This document shows positions 1 through 11,199 of a stretch of DNA of 64,000 nucleotides, in pieces. The stretch lies in the NCBI GenBank assembly GCA_016169945.1, contig JADLSH010000032.1:434001-498000 (forward strand), in the 5' to 3' direction. The position numbers were made by a program, and so were the translations under genes. The number at the start of each line of letters is the position of its first letter. Positions within the stretch are counted from its first letter, which is position 1. The stretch comes from Trachythela sp. YZ-2020 (lineage: Eukaryota; Cnidaria; Anthozoa; Malacalcyonacea; Clavulariidae). The notes below the pieces were generated by a model, which made no database searches, was not told the origin of the DNA, and saw nothing but the letters and a program-made list of their open reading frames with translations.

Positions 1-496
1 ATTATTTTTGCAGCTTTTGTAAACTGTTTTGTACTCTAGAAAAGAAATTTATATTATTAATCGAGTTGCCATGGCTACTGTGCTTCCTCTTCTTGAAACA
101 AAATTTCCATTTTTTATTCTTTCAAAAATTCTCAACCCAAAATAGATTTACCAAAATATTATTGTTTCCTTCCACTCTTCTTTCCAAACTATTACAGTAA
201 TGATCAAAATTTTAATGAAGGGAAACACAATGATTACTTCAAGTAAAATATTTCATATGGCGATAGCCTTTGCAGTGCGTCGTGAAGAGGGGTGTAAGCC
301 AGAGGCCCAGAGATCCAATTCAGTTTTCCAAGCCAAAATTTTGCTTTGAACCCAGATATCTGACTCGTCTACCACCTTTGCATAGCAGATTTTGTGATGA
401 AAAAGCTTAGTAACAGTAATGTTTTGGAATGTAGTGTCTGTCAATGTTCGGGTGCATCGGGCGAGGGGTTACTGCAAGCATGTATTTCTAGTCTAA
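1..496 (+). repeat. 3' part of a fold-back-type repeat family (copy 1)
   Basis: This stretch matches the 3' portion of the repeat at 29250-30395 and the reverse complement of 41450-41880. Shared landmarks are a CATATGGCGATAGCCTTTG block and the end GGGTTACTGCAAGCATG followed by TATTTCTAG. The window edge cuts its 5' side. It has no coding potential that I trust. The shared right border in all copies suggests a true element end rather than a random break. Confidence 0.75.
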
Positions 497-503
497 CTAA
501 TAT

Positions 504-795
504 ACTGGAGGGGCAAAAGCCCTCCCCCCCCAGCCCCCATGTTCGCCCCCCCCCCCAGTAAGCTATTTTGGCCCCCCCAGTAAGCTATTGAGTTTAGAGG
601 AAAGTTATATCAAATATGGCTCCGTTCAGAGGGGATATATCAAAAATTGTCTCTGAAAACGCAGGAAATCAAGCCACAGAGACTCAAGAATACAAAAATT
701 TTCTGGGGGAGGAGCCCCAGACCACCCTTCGCCTTCTCACACATATAATACATCACCTACTTGTTACGTCCCCTTTCGATGATGCCCCCCCACTG
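504..795. repeat. C/G-tract-rich transposon relic
   Basis: Both edges carry long C runs (TGGAGGGGCAAAAGCCC on the left, GATGCCCCCCCACTG on the right), with AT-rich sequence between. The look is that of a decayed non-autonomous DNA element, but I could not establish a target duplication or clean terminal repeats. No gene is visible. Confidence 0.35.
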
Positions 796-822
796 ATGAT
801 TTCTTAAAAAAGGCCCTGAAAT

Positions 823-1090
823 GGAGGAATACCTATTCCTCATTAAAAACCCAACAATAAGGAGAACATTTTCTAAATATAGAGCAAGTAATCCTAAACT
901 GCGAATCGAACGTGGAAGATAAGAAAATGTTCCTCGTAAACAACGTATCTGCCAACTTTGTAAATCTGGTGGAGTGGAAAATGAATTTAATTTTGCCTTT
1001 ACCTGCCAGAAATACGAAAACTTACGAAACAATTCAAACAACATAATTAAACATTTTTCACTCCAATACCACAACAGAAAGTAAGCAAAA
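823..1090 (+). pseudogene. C-terminal relic of a non-LTR retrotransposon ORF2
   Basis: Plus-strand translation gives a stretch with RICQLCKSG, then ENEFNFAFTCQKYENLR. This Cys-x2-Cys...His/Phe...Cys arrangement is typical of the extreme C-terminus of many non-LTR ORF2 proteins. An in-frame stop lies between ERGR and ENVPRKQ, and no reverse transcriptase is present upstream, so this is a 5'-truncated dead fragment. Family assignment comes from memory of similar invertebrate elements. Confidence 0.6.
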
Positions 1091-1272
1091 AGTAAGCAAG
1101 GTTGTATTATATTGGGATATACCCATAAAAATGAACAAAAAAACACAACTTTCTATTTAGATAGATCAAACTTATGTGTATAAATAACTATATATTGTAC
1201 TCCAGACTCTTTCCTTTATATTTACTTATTTTTTATATCTTTCTTTATATTCTATCAATACCTGTTTGTTTA

Positions 1273-1362
1273 GGCTAACCACTTTACTTTTTGGGCAGAT
1301 TTAGCCACTTTTTTAGTTTTTGAAAAAGTGGCTAAAAATAGCCAAAAAGTAAAGGTTAACCT
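1273..1362. repeat. 90-bp fold-back hairpin
   Basis: The left arm (GGCTAACCACTTTACTTTTT) and the right arm (ending AAAAAGTAAAGGTTAACC) pair, and an inner pair TTAGCCACTTTTT / AAAAAGTGGCTAA extends the stem. It is probably a minimal fold-back MITE. No target duplication was recognised. Confidence 0.6.
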
Positions 1363-1378
1363 CTTAACAGTTTGTTAA

Positions 1379-2230
1379 GGGCCTGTTCATATGATCCCAC
1401 TTGCCGAGACGTCTCGCCAAGCGGGACGAATATTTTCGTGTGTTCATATGGAGTTTTTCATCCCGCTTGCCGAGATGAAATTACAATGTTGTTCTATAAT
1501 TAGCGCTGCAAAACATGTACATTTCATGCACGCAACACAAATATTTTAACGATTTTGTTGTTGCTTTTTATTTTTTTGCAATAAAAAGCATTGGTTTAAG
1601 GTACGTTCACACACAGCGATTTGTCGGGCCGATTTTGCTCGCTGTGTGTAAATAACCTGTCGTGAGTACTCGCGTCAGCGCCTCGCGATTCGCAAAATCG
1701 GGAGAAAAATCTGTAGCAAAACACAGATTTTTCTCACGATTTTACAATTTTTCTTCCGTTGTAAAATTGTTGAAAACTTTTCGAACGCAGAAAGCTATAA
1801 TATAAACAGATGAAAGAGCGGAGAGCTTCAATTGAACGTATAAATCGCTATAATTATGTCGGAGAAGGGGCAATAATTATTTGCCAAAATCGGCCCGATT
1901 AATCGCTGTGTGTGAACGCACATTTAGCAACATATTTCATGCTTGACTTGTAAAACTAACATAAAACTACGTAAAAATCGTAAAATTAAGCGGCAAAATC
2001 GGAAATTTGGTTTCTCGATTTCATCCCGGTAGGCGGGCTGGCGTGTTCATATGGAATATTTTTCATCCCGCCTACCTATATGATCTCGGCTCAAAGAGGC
2101 GAGATCTCGCCAATCGGGCCAGCCCGCTTTCTCATATGAACACGATGTAAATGTTTATAGTAAAAGTACTAGGAGGCGAGATCATAGGTAGGCGAGACGT
2201 CTCGGCAAGCCGGATCATATAAACAGGCCC
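1379..2230. mobile_element. 852-bp MITE with GGGCCTGTTCATATG termini
   Basis: The left end reads GGGCCTGTTCATATGATCC and the right end is its near reverse complement. Both continue into TTGCCGAGACGTCTCGCC, so the terminal repeat is about 40 bp. The flanks are TTAA on the left (1375-1378) and TTAC on the right (2231-2234), consistent with a decayed TTAA target site of the piggyBac/Kolobok kind. The interior holds no ORF and is split by a second MITE at 1599-1922. Confidence 0.7.
1599..1922. mobile_element. 324-bp MITE nested in the 1379-2230 element
   Basis: The termini are AGGTACGTTCACACACAGCG on the left and the reverse complement of TGTGCGTTCACACACAGCG on the right. Both lead into a TCGGGCCGATTTT block. 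TTTA occurs on each side (1595-1598 and 1923-1926) and may be the target duplication. It is non-coding. Confidence 0.65.
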
Positions 2231-2322
2231 TTACAAAAACTCTATTTAAACAGAAACCAAATCAAATTTTTCCACAGTCTAGGTGCAAAAAATTAAAATT
2301 AAGCATTTTTGCATTGATTTAA

Positions 2323-3085
2323 GGAGGCTCCCTACAACAATGCCTAAAAAACACTCAATGCCCAAAAAACATACAGACCGATCACGATATAGTGTTTGTG
2401 TTCGAGTCACTCGCTGGCTGTAAAACAGGCTGTTTTTTTCGAAATGGTTTACAATTGCGAGCAAAATTCGCTTCGTTTTCGTTACCCTTGGCTTGTTCGA
2501 CCCACTCAAGATTGTTTGTTGTTGGTCTTTTTTTCTGGTCTGATTTGTCGGTGGTTTACGCATTGAATTAATCCAACGTCTCTTAAATTTGTTTTTATTG
2601 TTGAAATCGGTATGAAAACTTTTCAAAACATTCAAATAATTCCAAATTTCATAAGACAACTCGTAACTGTCTGTACTGTAGTTGTATACAGTAGTTTTTA
2701 AAAATTGATTGCTTTTAAAAATTATATTACTTTGACAGTTCTAGAGAGAGTAAGATAAAATACCATTTTTGAGAGTATAAAATATTATTTTAGAATTTTT
2801 AGTCTGCAACAAGTCGACGATTTTGGTCATTATAAAAGATAATACTGTACGTAAATACGTAAAAAAACATACTAAAAGAAAGCTTAGAAACTGGTTAAGA
2901 ACATACGTACTGTTTGAATTTCAAAGATATACGATTATAATAAAATTGTGGTTTATTCGCAGATAAGTCTCGAAAATAACTTCCCAGGGCTTGTTCAAAA
3001 TTTTACCGGGTCACGAAGATTCCACGGTGACGTCTGATCTATATAGATCGTGTTTCAAACTGTACTATAACTGTAGGGAGCCTCC
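2323..3085. mobile_element. 763-bp MITE, GGAGGCTCCCTACA termini, TTAA target site
   Basis: Perfect TTAA occurs on both sides (2319-2322 and 3086-3089), with inverted ends GGAGGCTCCCTACA and TGTAGGGAGCCTCC. This is a non-autonomous TTAA-inserting element. The left breakpoint of the large tandem duplication lies inside it near 2743: copy B contains only its right part, ending near 12559. A 101-bp relative lies at 57292-57392. Confidence 0.8.
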
Positions 3086-3425
3086 TTAAGTAACACTATA
3101 TCTATAGTTTTTAAGCTGTGAAGATGCAACGACAAAAACCTACACAGTACGACATTTCTTGACAGTTTGTCTGAGAACATTTTTTACCACAACCATTGAA
3201 CAACAAAAAGCACAACAAGAATATTCAAACAGTACCTTCAACCAAAAACTGCCCGATATTTTTGGTTCAAGCTAGATGAAAATATTAATCCAACTTGACA
3301 GCCAATGTCGTCAAAGCCGCTTGACAAATTAAAAACCTTCGCTTTCGTAATTCATACCGAATCCAGGACAGAAATGAAGCAGAACAACGAAAAACCAATG
3401 TGTCTATCATTGTGCCTTTTTGATC

Positions 3426-3498
3426 GTGAGTTTTCAAAGACCTCAAATAGCACTCGTCCTTCGGACTCGAGCTATTTCGAGGTCTTAGAAAACTCACT
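3426..3498. repeat. Fold-back hairpin (also at 12900-12972)
   Basis: GTGAGTTTTCAAAGACCTC pairs with GAGGTCTTAGAAAACTCAC around a loop GTCCTTCGGAC. Weak ORFs called on both strands here are by-products of the palindrome. Confidence 0.7.
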
Positions 3499-3574
3499 CG
3501 TGCATGTTATATATCCAAATTGCACTATACTTATATACCACTTATAATATAAGAGAAATAGAAAAACTCGTCTT

Positions 3575-3720
3575 GTGCCTTTATGATGCGATAAAGCACT
3601 CGAGGAACGTTGGAAGAACACTCGAGAAGCGTGTGAAACACTCGGCTACGCCTCGTCTTTTAAACGCTTTTCTCGTGTTCTCCCAACATTCGCCTCGTGT
3701 TTTATCACACTGTAAAGCAC
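3575..3720. repeat. Long imperfect palindrome (also at 13049-13194)
   Basis: The two arms of roughly 55 bp (left GTGCCTTTATGATGCGATAAA, right TTTATCACACTGTAAAGCAC) enclose ACTCGGCTACGCCTCG. Related palindromes with the CACTCGG...CCTCG core occur at 25437-25560 and 34351-34456, so this is a dispersed fold-back family. Confidence 0.7.
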
Positions 3721-3891
3721 GCAGGGCTTTTAATATGTGCAGGGCGATTATTCCACTGCGTTGGACTGTTATCAACGAAAACACGATAATAATTGATTTT
3801 TGAAACGATTATTTGAATCAAAATTACAGGTATTATAGAACACGAGTTACACAGTCCATAACAAAAATATTGATCTTAATTAACTGACAAT

Positions 3892-6800
3892 TTAGTCCTC
3901 TTCCAACTTTGGCAACGGCCTAACCACTCGGAATAACAAGGCTGGGTCGACTTCATCGGTCGCACGTGTAGGATCATCATCAGGTAAATTCCAACGTTTT
4001 AGTGTCATTTTTCCAGCTCCATCGCTACTCAGATACGCGTGTTTGCCTGTCTTTTTATTAGTGGATTGAAGTACACCATAAGGTTCATTTGGCCCTTCTA
4101 ATGCAATCACTTTAAAGTGTGTTGCACGTACAAGTACTTTATCTTCAGAAATCTGTACACCAAAGTAAAAGAAAAAATATTTAATTTATAATCAATTTTC
4201 AGCTTGTGTCACGGATACTGGGGATATAAATTTCTACAATATTTTGAAAGATCCGCAGCCGGAAATTCCTTGAAGTCCATCGAAAGTATTTTACAACCAT
4301 TTTCAAATTGCCCGGCTCAGCAATGGAAATTATATTCAGACGCGACTACTTAGTTTGCTACGGATGAATTAGCTTAAAATTAAAAGCCGTACTGCTTCGG
4401 GTTAACTTTTAATAATGCTATATAATTTTCTACAATTGACTAGCACAACTGTAAGTCTTTGATTTATATAGCTGCATGAGGTGTTAAATTTGCTGTTGTT
4501 GCTTATGCACCAGTCAATATAACCCCCCCCCCGGCCGGGACATAGCGGGGCATTTGACTTTCACATAGGTCAAATCCCGTATAATGCCCCGCATCCCAGG
4601 CCAGTTTTTTTATTCTAATAGCAGAAAAATTTGCAAATGCACCCCGGTCAAATGCACCGCCATTTAAAGCCAACACAACATTCAAAACAAAAATTTAATG
4701 AGAACTGTTAACACAATTTTTTCGTACTGCGCCAGAGGCTTGGCATTAGCAAGGTTTCACAGCACATTTGGGCTGTTTTTGAGGAAAGCTTTTTTCTCAT
4801 GTTCCACCCTCCACGGCCACGGGTTACTGGGGAAAACAAATTAAAAGTTTGTCTCCTGATATAGCGTCCACTTTGTCAACATCGACATACTCCTCGAATT
4901 CTTTGTCAAATTTTTGAATTAACAGATGGCTTGGTACGATCTTCAATTCCTAATATTGTCTTATTTTGGAGACAACCAATATATTATTTTGCGACTCTCT
5001 CCATACTCAACAAGTATGTATATTAAAAACGAATATATACATAATTATGTATATATGCCTATAGGAAAGCACTGACAAATGCGCGCATTATCATGCAAAT
5101 ATGATTCACCTGACTGGCCTAACGATAATAAATATAAAAAAATAATAATAGAACATCATTTTCAAATCTTAGTTAAACAAATAACGAAAATATCTACCAC
5201 GGATGGCATATTTATTAAATTTTAAAACTAGGAAGGTATTTCCAACCTTTTTCGCCACCGCGAGATCTTGAACGTCCTCCATGTTTTACTGTATAAACAC
5301 AGGAATTTCCGTACCAGTTTATTCTCCGGTTGGATAAAATTCCCCGGTCATGTCCACCGGTAATTTTTGTATGCAGGGCAAAAGTTGTAAAATACCCCGG
5401 TATGCGCGGCCGTTTTTCCTGTCAAATCACAGAAAATTCCCCGCTAATGCCCCGCTATGTCCCGGCCTGGGGGGTGCGGGGGGTTATATTGACTGGTGCA
5501 TTAGCACGTCCTTGAATTATCACGATTGCTATATGGCGGATAAAAGCTACATACCTCTTGTAAATATCCCCGAAAATCTCAGGAATAGCAATTTTCAGGG
5601 AGATATATTGCAAATTTTAGAAAAATAAAGCTGTAGTATCAAATACCTTTGGCGGTGAATTGACATTGTCAACGAAATCAAGGGAAGGGAACAAAAAATT
5701 TGTCAAGGGAACAACTGAGAAAATTGGTAAATTAAACGTAAAACTAAAGCTCGGAATGCAGTTTTAATACCTTTTCACTTTAATGCGAGTTCGAAAAGGC
5801 AATAAAGCACAATAAAACAGGGCATGCACTTGAAAATAAGTCTAAAAGTATATCACAGCAAGGTTTGTGTCAATACTCATAATATTTTTTCGGAAAACTT
5901 AAATTTAAAAATAGACATGCAGATATGGCATAACGCTTTAAGCGTATGTTTCGGAGTTTTTAGGTATTTAATTGTCTGAAAATATGTCGATCATGTAACC
6001 AATCAGAACGCGTGCATGATAGCTCATTTCATATACGAAAATAATCCGCGGCAGTCAAATCATGACAACGGGGGCCCTCTTTCTTCGTTACGCCACTGCT
6101 TGTATATATAGTTGTACATGATTTTCTGAGTGGGTTAATCCATTCCCTAGATTATATTAATTTATGTTGCTATACTTAATATAAAAGATTGTATCAAATA
6201 TTGTATGAAATAATACCAAAAATCTACTACATCGCAAGTCTATATAATCAGTATTTAGTAATATAGAACATACATTAGCTGCTGTTACGCCGCTTTCTGA
6301 TGCGCTGACAGAATACCAAGTGCCATCTTTCCTGAACTGCAGTACCCAGGTTCCCTTAAATTTATTTTCTTCTTTGAATCTGATAAGAGTTAAAGCTAAA
6401 AATACAAAAGGTAAATAATATGGAATCGTATACGTTTCTCTCTCACCCCCTCTCTCTCTTGGTACATTGAAACAGATTTCAGTAAAAGTGCATGTCATTA
6501 TCCCGACTTTCTCAGTCACATCTTGTCGAACTTATAACAAATGATACATGATATATGCTGCAACGAAAGTTGTAGTTTCATTGATAATATCATGTCTAAT
6601 AATATACATACACGACGACTGCGCAAACCCAACTTTTTTGCCGCTTTGTGCGTTCTATTTCCACGTCAGTATTCTCGAGTAAAATTAAATCGACTCTGTT
6701 GTAAAAATGCAGTTTCTAATTGGGTCTTTATGATGTTGAAGGTTACGTTTTGGGGGGCGTTTTCTTTAAATAACTGCATTAAAAAAAAATTGCAACCTCG

Positions 6801-9392
6801 TACCCAGGGTTTTCTCCGCTCCGTTCTCCCGGAGAGAGATAAAACCCTGGGTACGAGGTTGAGAAAATTGGAGCGAAATATTTGAATTCGAAACTAGAGT
6901 GTTTGAAATCTTATATATATTAATGGAAGGACTTGCAAAATCCATGGAGCAAGGACTTGCTTCAATGGCTACAAACCTTTCTACTGCAATAATACGTGCG
7001 TTCAAAAACGTCTCTGAACGGTTTGACTACGATGCTTAATAGTGATAACAATAAGCTTACGTTGTGGTTCACTAGTTCCCGCCACGACATACGCTTGTTC
7101 ATCACTGGAATCAGCTGTAAATATAAACAATGATTAATAAAGACCTATACGATCAACGTAACTTGCATACTCACTTCTTAACATAGGCTTTACTGTAATA
7201 TATTTCAAAACCTTGGATCCTCTAGCTTAATTAACTCTTTATTGCCAACCCTGGTAGTTAAAATTGAGGAATTATATATATCCGCTTAAAGAGGGCATTG
7301 ATTTATGAATGAAATACTACGAGTTCTTGGAAACTCATCTAGATTCGCATTTTTAGTCAGCTTTACTGATGAAGTTGTTTTGAAATATTATTTATATATA
7401 ATGATATAATGACATATAACAATATAAATATATGTACCTGTAAAGGGGAAATATGTATAAAGGCATTTATATCCTGAGTTTCAAATATCCAACGTAGTCC
7501 ACAAGGCTAGATTGGGCGTCACAGGTTTCATATACTCTCTGTGATTTTGTCTACTTTGCGAGTGTTTGCGTTTTAGAGGAAATGGTTCGTGGCAGGGCGT
7601 GGGAAGCTCATCTATTTTGGAGGGGCCGACCAAAGTAAATAGGTATTCGACGTGGTGCTGAAGGCATCACCCAACTAGGAAAGTCTGGGGACATGCCCCC
7701 TCAGACATTTTTGAATTCCAGAGTCTCTGAAATTGCATTTTCAACCATTTTAAATTTTAAGGAGTGTTATTTTGGGCAACATTTGACAGTTAGTTAACTA
7801 AAGGATAACACTGGATTACAACATTGATTTTACAATTTTCCAACATTCTTTATTCCAAAATGAAAAATAGAACGTAATAATTATATTTGTATTGAATAAT
7901 ATGACTATAATAAATTGTCCATATATATATATATATATATAGCTGACTGCATGAATATACGTGGAAAAATATCACGCAGACGCCAACAGTCAATAATCTC
8001 TTTTGTAAATGAAGGAAAACTATAAAATGACTTGCAATGAAATTGATACGTAATCCATAATGCAATTTTTCCTATTATTCTATTTTTTTGGGGGGAAGGC
8101 TTGTTTAACTTTGCTGGGGGAACTCGATCCGCCCCCACGCCCATCCCCGCTTCCTATGCCTTTTAATGGTTCGTGGTATGGTTAGCTGGCCACTGATTGG
8201 AAGTTTGAAATATCTATGTACTAAGGTCCGTGGCAGGACCTAGAGCCATGCAGATACTGTAGTTTTAAAGAGAGCAGATACATGTGAACCCTTCACAGAA
8301 CCCTTCAGGCAAAGCAGGGTGTATATATAGAAACGTGTATTATCCTCATTAATTTCAAAATACTAGACATTTTTAAATGTATTTTAAAGGTTGCTCTTTT
8401 TTCTTTAAAATAATATGCGCCTGTGTGCGAGTAGTAACTACCCAAAAATGAATTTAGTATAACCCGTCATTTCTAATCCTATCAAGATATTTTGTGAAAG
8501 AGACCTATCTTCTATCTATACACAATGACTCGTCCGCCAGCTACCAATTTTAACATAACGACTCTCCGTAAATCATAACCGCTCTCCACTAACATAACCT
8601 AACCTTACGTTCCTTCCAAACTAAGATTTTCCCCGTTTTAATAAGCAGAACTCTTCATTCCCTCTTTTATTAAGGTCCTCTCCCTTAACAACTGAGAAAC
8701 ACATGCATGCGTACTGATTAGAAATTGATTAATTAGAGTTGATATCCACATTACTGCATTTCCTTACATACTGACCACCTCTTCGATAAAGTCAGTGTAA
8801 TTTTAAAGTGCTTGAAATGAATTAACCCCCGGGATGCTTAATAGAGAAGTTTAGCGATAAATATTAAAACAATTAGTGTGGTAAACTAAAATATTGTTTA
8901 AAATGACAAGAATACTTTACCTTCGTTTGTCATATGGACGAATCTACCCCCAGACACGCTATTGTAAGACCATAGACGACGAATGTCTCCATCATTAATC
9001 ACGAATCTAACTATAAATTCAGTTAAAACAATGTTGAGAAACATTTGAGAACGAGAATTTTATAAAAGCTTTGGCATCAAAATTCAAGTATGAATTCTCT
9101 TCTAATTTTGTATTTTGTTTGGTATTTTAGGAATATATAATAAGATTACGGAACATGAATGCATCTAAATATTACTTGAATGCGTGAACGATTGCAATAG
9201 TTTGCTTTCTCTATATGAAGGATGCATGCGTAGGAAAAGTAAATCAAGTGTATATCGACTGAAGTACTTTGTTGCAGCCCCAACATATCGTGTCTTCAAA
9301 AGTTTGAGTCCGGCATAGTCAAAACAACAGCAGTTCCCATTAACAGCTTTGTTTATATTGTTGAAAATTATATTTGTCTTCCCAAGGAACAT
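3892..9392 (-). CDS. Spliced gene of unknown function, possibly beta-trefoil (copy A)
   Basis: I infer exons, in transcription order, at 8921-9010, 7061-7114, 6274-6395 and 3892-4152 (stop TAA at 3892-3894). Each is bounded by AG and GT, and the phases join exactly: 90, 54, 122 and 261 nt. A possible first exon is 9176-9392 (ATG at its 5' end, donor CAA|GTAATA), whose phase also fits; this gives about 247 aa. Translation shows three similar 40-45-residue segments rich in aromatic and Gly turns (for example GTWVLQFRKDGTWYSVSA and GKHAYLSSDGAGKMTLKRW). That resembles the beta-trefoil of fascin, FGF or IL-1, but I cannot name a family. No signal peptide is obvious. The frame is intact, and copy B encodes the same protein with only a few substitutions. 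The first exon is the least certain part. Confidence 0.6.
4506..5500. mobile_element. 995-bp TIR element, copy A
   Basis: The ends are TGCACCAGTCAATATAACCC and its reverse complement. Beyond a C/G run, the inverted repeat resumes with GGGACATAGCGGGGCAT. TTA flanks both sides (4503-4505 and 5501-5503), giving a 3-bp target duplication. It sits in the last intron of the spliced gene and is shared with copy B, so it predates the duplication. Short ORFs inside it look like chance readings of the C/G-rich ends. Confidence 0.75.
6793..6861. repeat. Short fold-back element, CCTCGTACCCAGGG arms (copy A)
   Basis: The arms CAACCTCGTACCCAGGGTTTT and AAAACCCTGGGTACGAGGTTG are perfectly complementary around a loop containing CTCCCGGAGAG. 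From memory this hairpin is very common in anthozoan genomes, and it is one of the clues to the host. The copy B counterpart is 16537-16611, with a slightly longer loop. Confidence 0.75.
6923..7039 (+). CDS. Short plus-strand ORF, 38 aa (copy A)
   Basis: An ATG-to-TAA reading of 38 codons starts MEGLAKSMEQGLASMATNL and ends in FDYDA. Its last 32 residues are the same as the end of the 69-codon ORF at 17659-17868 in copy B. The N-terminal part differs because a 1.1-kb deletion in copy A happens to leave a fresh in-frame ATG. It lies 22 bp from an exon of the minus-strand gene. It could be a real exon, a transposon fragment or chance; I do not recognise it. Confidence 0.25.
   Translation: MEGLAKSMEQGLASMATNLSTAIIRAFKNVSERFDYDA
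7593..8164. mobile_element. 572-bp insertion flanked by 12-bp direct repeats (copy A)
   Basis: AATGGTTCGTGG occurs immediately on both sides (7581-7592 and 8165-8176). The left edge reads CAGGGCGTGGGAAGC and the right edge is roughly its reverse complement (GCTTCCTATGCC), suggesting a hAT-like non-autonomous element, although 12 bp is longer than the usual 8-bp duplication. Copy B has the same insertion at 18420-18987. No gene is present. Confidence 0.5.
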
Positions 9393-10857
9393 GTATTACT
9401 CATACTAGATTATGCGGCGCTCTGCCTGGCAACTTGGAAATTGCCCTCTGGTGTTTGTCAGATCACGAATCTCAGATCTCGGACGTTTTTCGATAACAAT
9501 AAAATAACCTCGTACTTAGGGGTTCTGCCCTTGCGAAGTGGCCTCAGTCAAATTCAAGATGGAGATCGCAAATGTAGTGTCGAACAGTTAAATATATAAA
9601 TCGAGAAGGTGGCGAAGAGCGCTCGGCAGTTCACCAAATTTCCGATCCATATACAGTTAACTTGTCGATTAATATCTATTTTCTAGGCCTAATATATTTT
9701 ATTTGCTCTGATTGCCACTGTTAAACGTCGTCGATATTTTCCAGTGCAGCCAAACGAAAACACCGGTCAAATTAGTTCATTATAGATTTATTAGCCAAAC
9801 TTAGCGCAGACTTTGCGACAAGCTTGTCACGAAAATAAAAAATATTGAAATGTCTATTAGCATATAGTACGTATACATGCGCTAACACGGTGACTAATGT
9901 TAAGGGCAAGTTGCTTGTATATCATGCACAACAATCTGTTTGGCAGATGCACGATGGCATGTTGGTCTTGGAGCTGTCGTTGTTAAAATTATAATTGTGC
10001 GAAAATTGTTAAAAAATTGAACGTCTAAATTCCAAAATCCAACTCCAAAGTCCAGTCCAATGCATATTGCGCTTAACTGGACGCTCAATACTTCTGCAAA
10101 AAAACGTGAAAGGTTTCTATCATTATCAAGCAGTTGTCAATACTGCAGGTGCAATAAATAACGAATCATTCGGCTTTCTCAACAATATTGGAACCAGTAA
10201 ACTATTCAGATATACATTTTAGAGTATTTGACTTTGGAGATAGGGTATAATACTGCCAGTACCGACTTGACAAACCTCTATGACAATGACGTTCGCGGTG
10301 TTTTGTGTCCTCCATGTTCTACAAAAAAGAACAAAGCATTTGCACATGTGTAATTAATATTAGTATTGGTCACGAGAAAAAGTTTATTATAATTTGAAAG
10401 ATCGAACATTTTAGAATCATGGTGCTATAGCCCTGCATGTATATAGCAAACGACTTCGAATGTGTGATATAACTTCGCAAATGAGCGAGTATACTTATTG
10501 TAAAATAAATAGAATGTCAATGGTATAAGTGCATTCAGCGGTGTACACGGCCAATGAAGTACAGTGATGATTTTGTTGTGTTTTGCTCATGAGAAAGTCA
10601 CACTGAATTATATTAACTAATGATTTCATTGAAAATGTCATGCATAGTGCTGTAACGAACTGTAGACGAAATCGTGAGAGGAAATGACTCTGCACTCTGT
10701 ATTAATACATTTCAAATCCATTTACTCAAACATTGGGTGATTATGTAATACTATACTTAACAGTCTAACAAAAAATGTAATTAATTTTACAAGGGGACGT
10801 ATAAACCAAAATTTCTGTGCTATATATTAAGTACTCAAACAATCCAGTAAAGTAAAT
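9393..10857. other. No recognisable gene (copy A, upstream of the spliced gene)
   Basis: AT-rich unique-looking sequence with scattered stops in all frames. It may contain the promoter and 5' UTR of the minus-strand spliced gene. The counterpart in copy B is 20238-21664. A short minus ORF near 9900-10088 is not maintained in copy B, which carries small indels there, so I do not call it. Confidence 0.4.
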
Positions 10858-11160
10858 CAGGTACTCAAGGTTAGAGTAACACTAAAACATTCAATTTCCT
10901 TTTTGCTTGAGTAAAATGAGTTACGCTTAGAGTGAGAGAAAAGCGAATTACTCATGCTTGAGTGTAGCGAATCAGCTTTACCAAGAAATTTACCCAAGGC
11001 CCGAGTAAGTTTATATAGTGACAGGGAAGACTGAACACGTAGCCAGGAAATTCCCAAAATAAAAGCTATATAAACTTTGAAAAAACAAGAAGCTATCTAA
11101 ACTTTGAAAATACAAGAATTTAACATGTTATCTCATATTATGTATCGAAAAGAACAAATT
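10858..11160. repeat. Dispersed 0.3-kb repeat (three copies)
   Basis: The block beginning GTACTCAAGGTTAGAGTAAC recurs at 21665-21968 (as part of copy B) and independently at 35245-35545. It contains internal short repeats of TTGAGTAAA / TTTACTC type. In copies A and B it directly precedes the 5' region of a non-LTR element, so it may belong to that element's leader. Confidence 0.65.
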
Positions 11161-11199
11161 ATTTTTCATCTATCGAAAATAGATTCAGGCAGATATATC

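Noticed and set aside
3285..3803. Overlapping ORFs on both strands, identical in the two tandem copies
   Set aside because: They lie on long palindromes, so one strand's frame mirrors the other. Identity between copies only reflects the recent duplication.
4503..5628. Short ORFs at the ends of the 995-bp TIR element (and in copy B)
   Set aside because: They read through the C/G-rich inverted ends on both strands and have no consistent protein-like composition. They are by-products of the terminal repeats.
6541..7005. ORFs covering the CCTCGTACCCAGGG hairpin
   Set aside because: They are translations of a palindromic repeat (PRTQGF and similar) that occurs in unrelated places, not a gene.
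7918..7942. TA microsatellite as a regulatory element
   Set aside because: It is an ordinary dinucleotide run with slightly different length in copy B, and nothing points to function.
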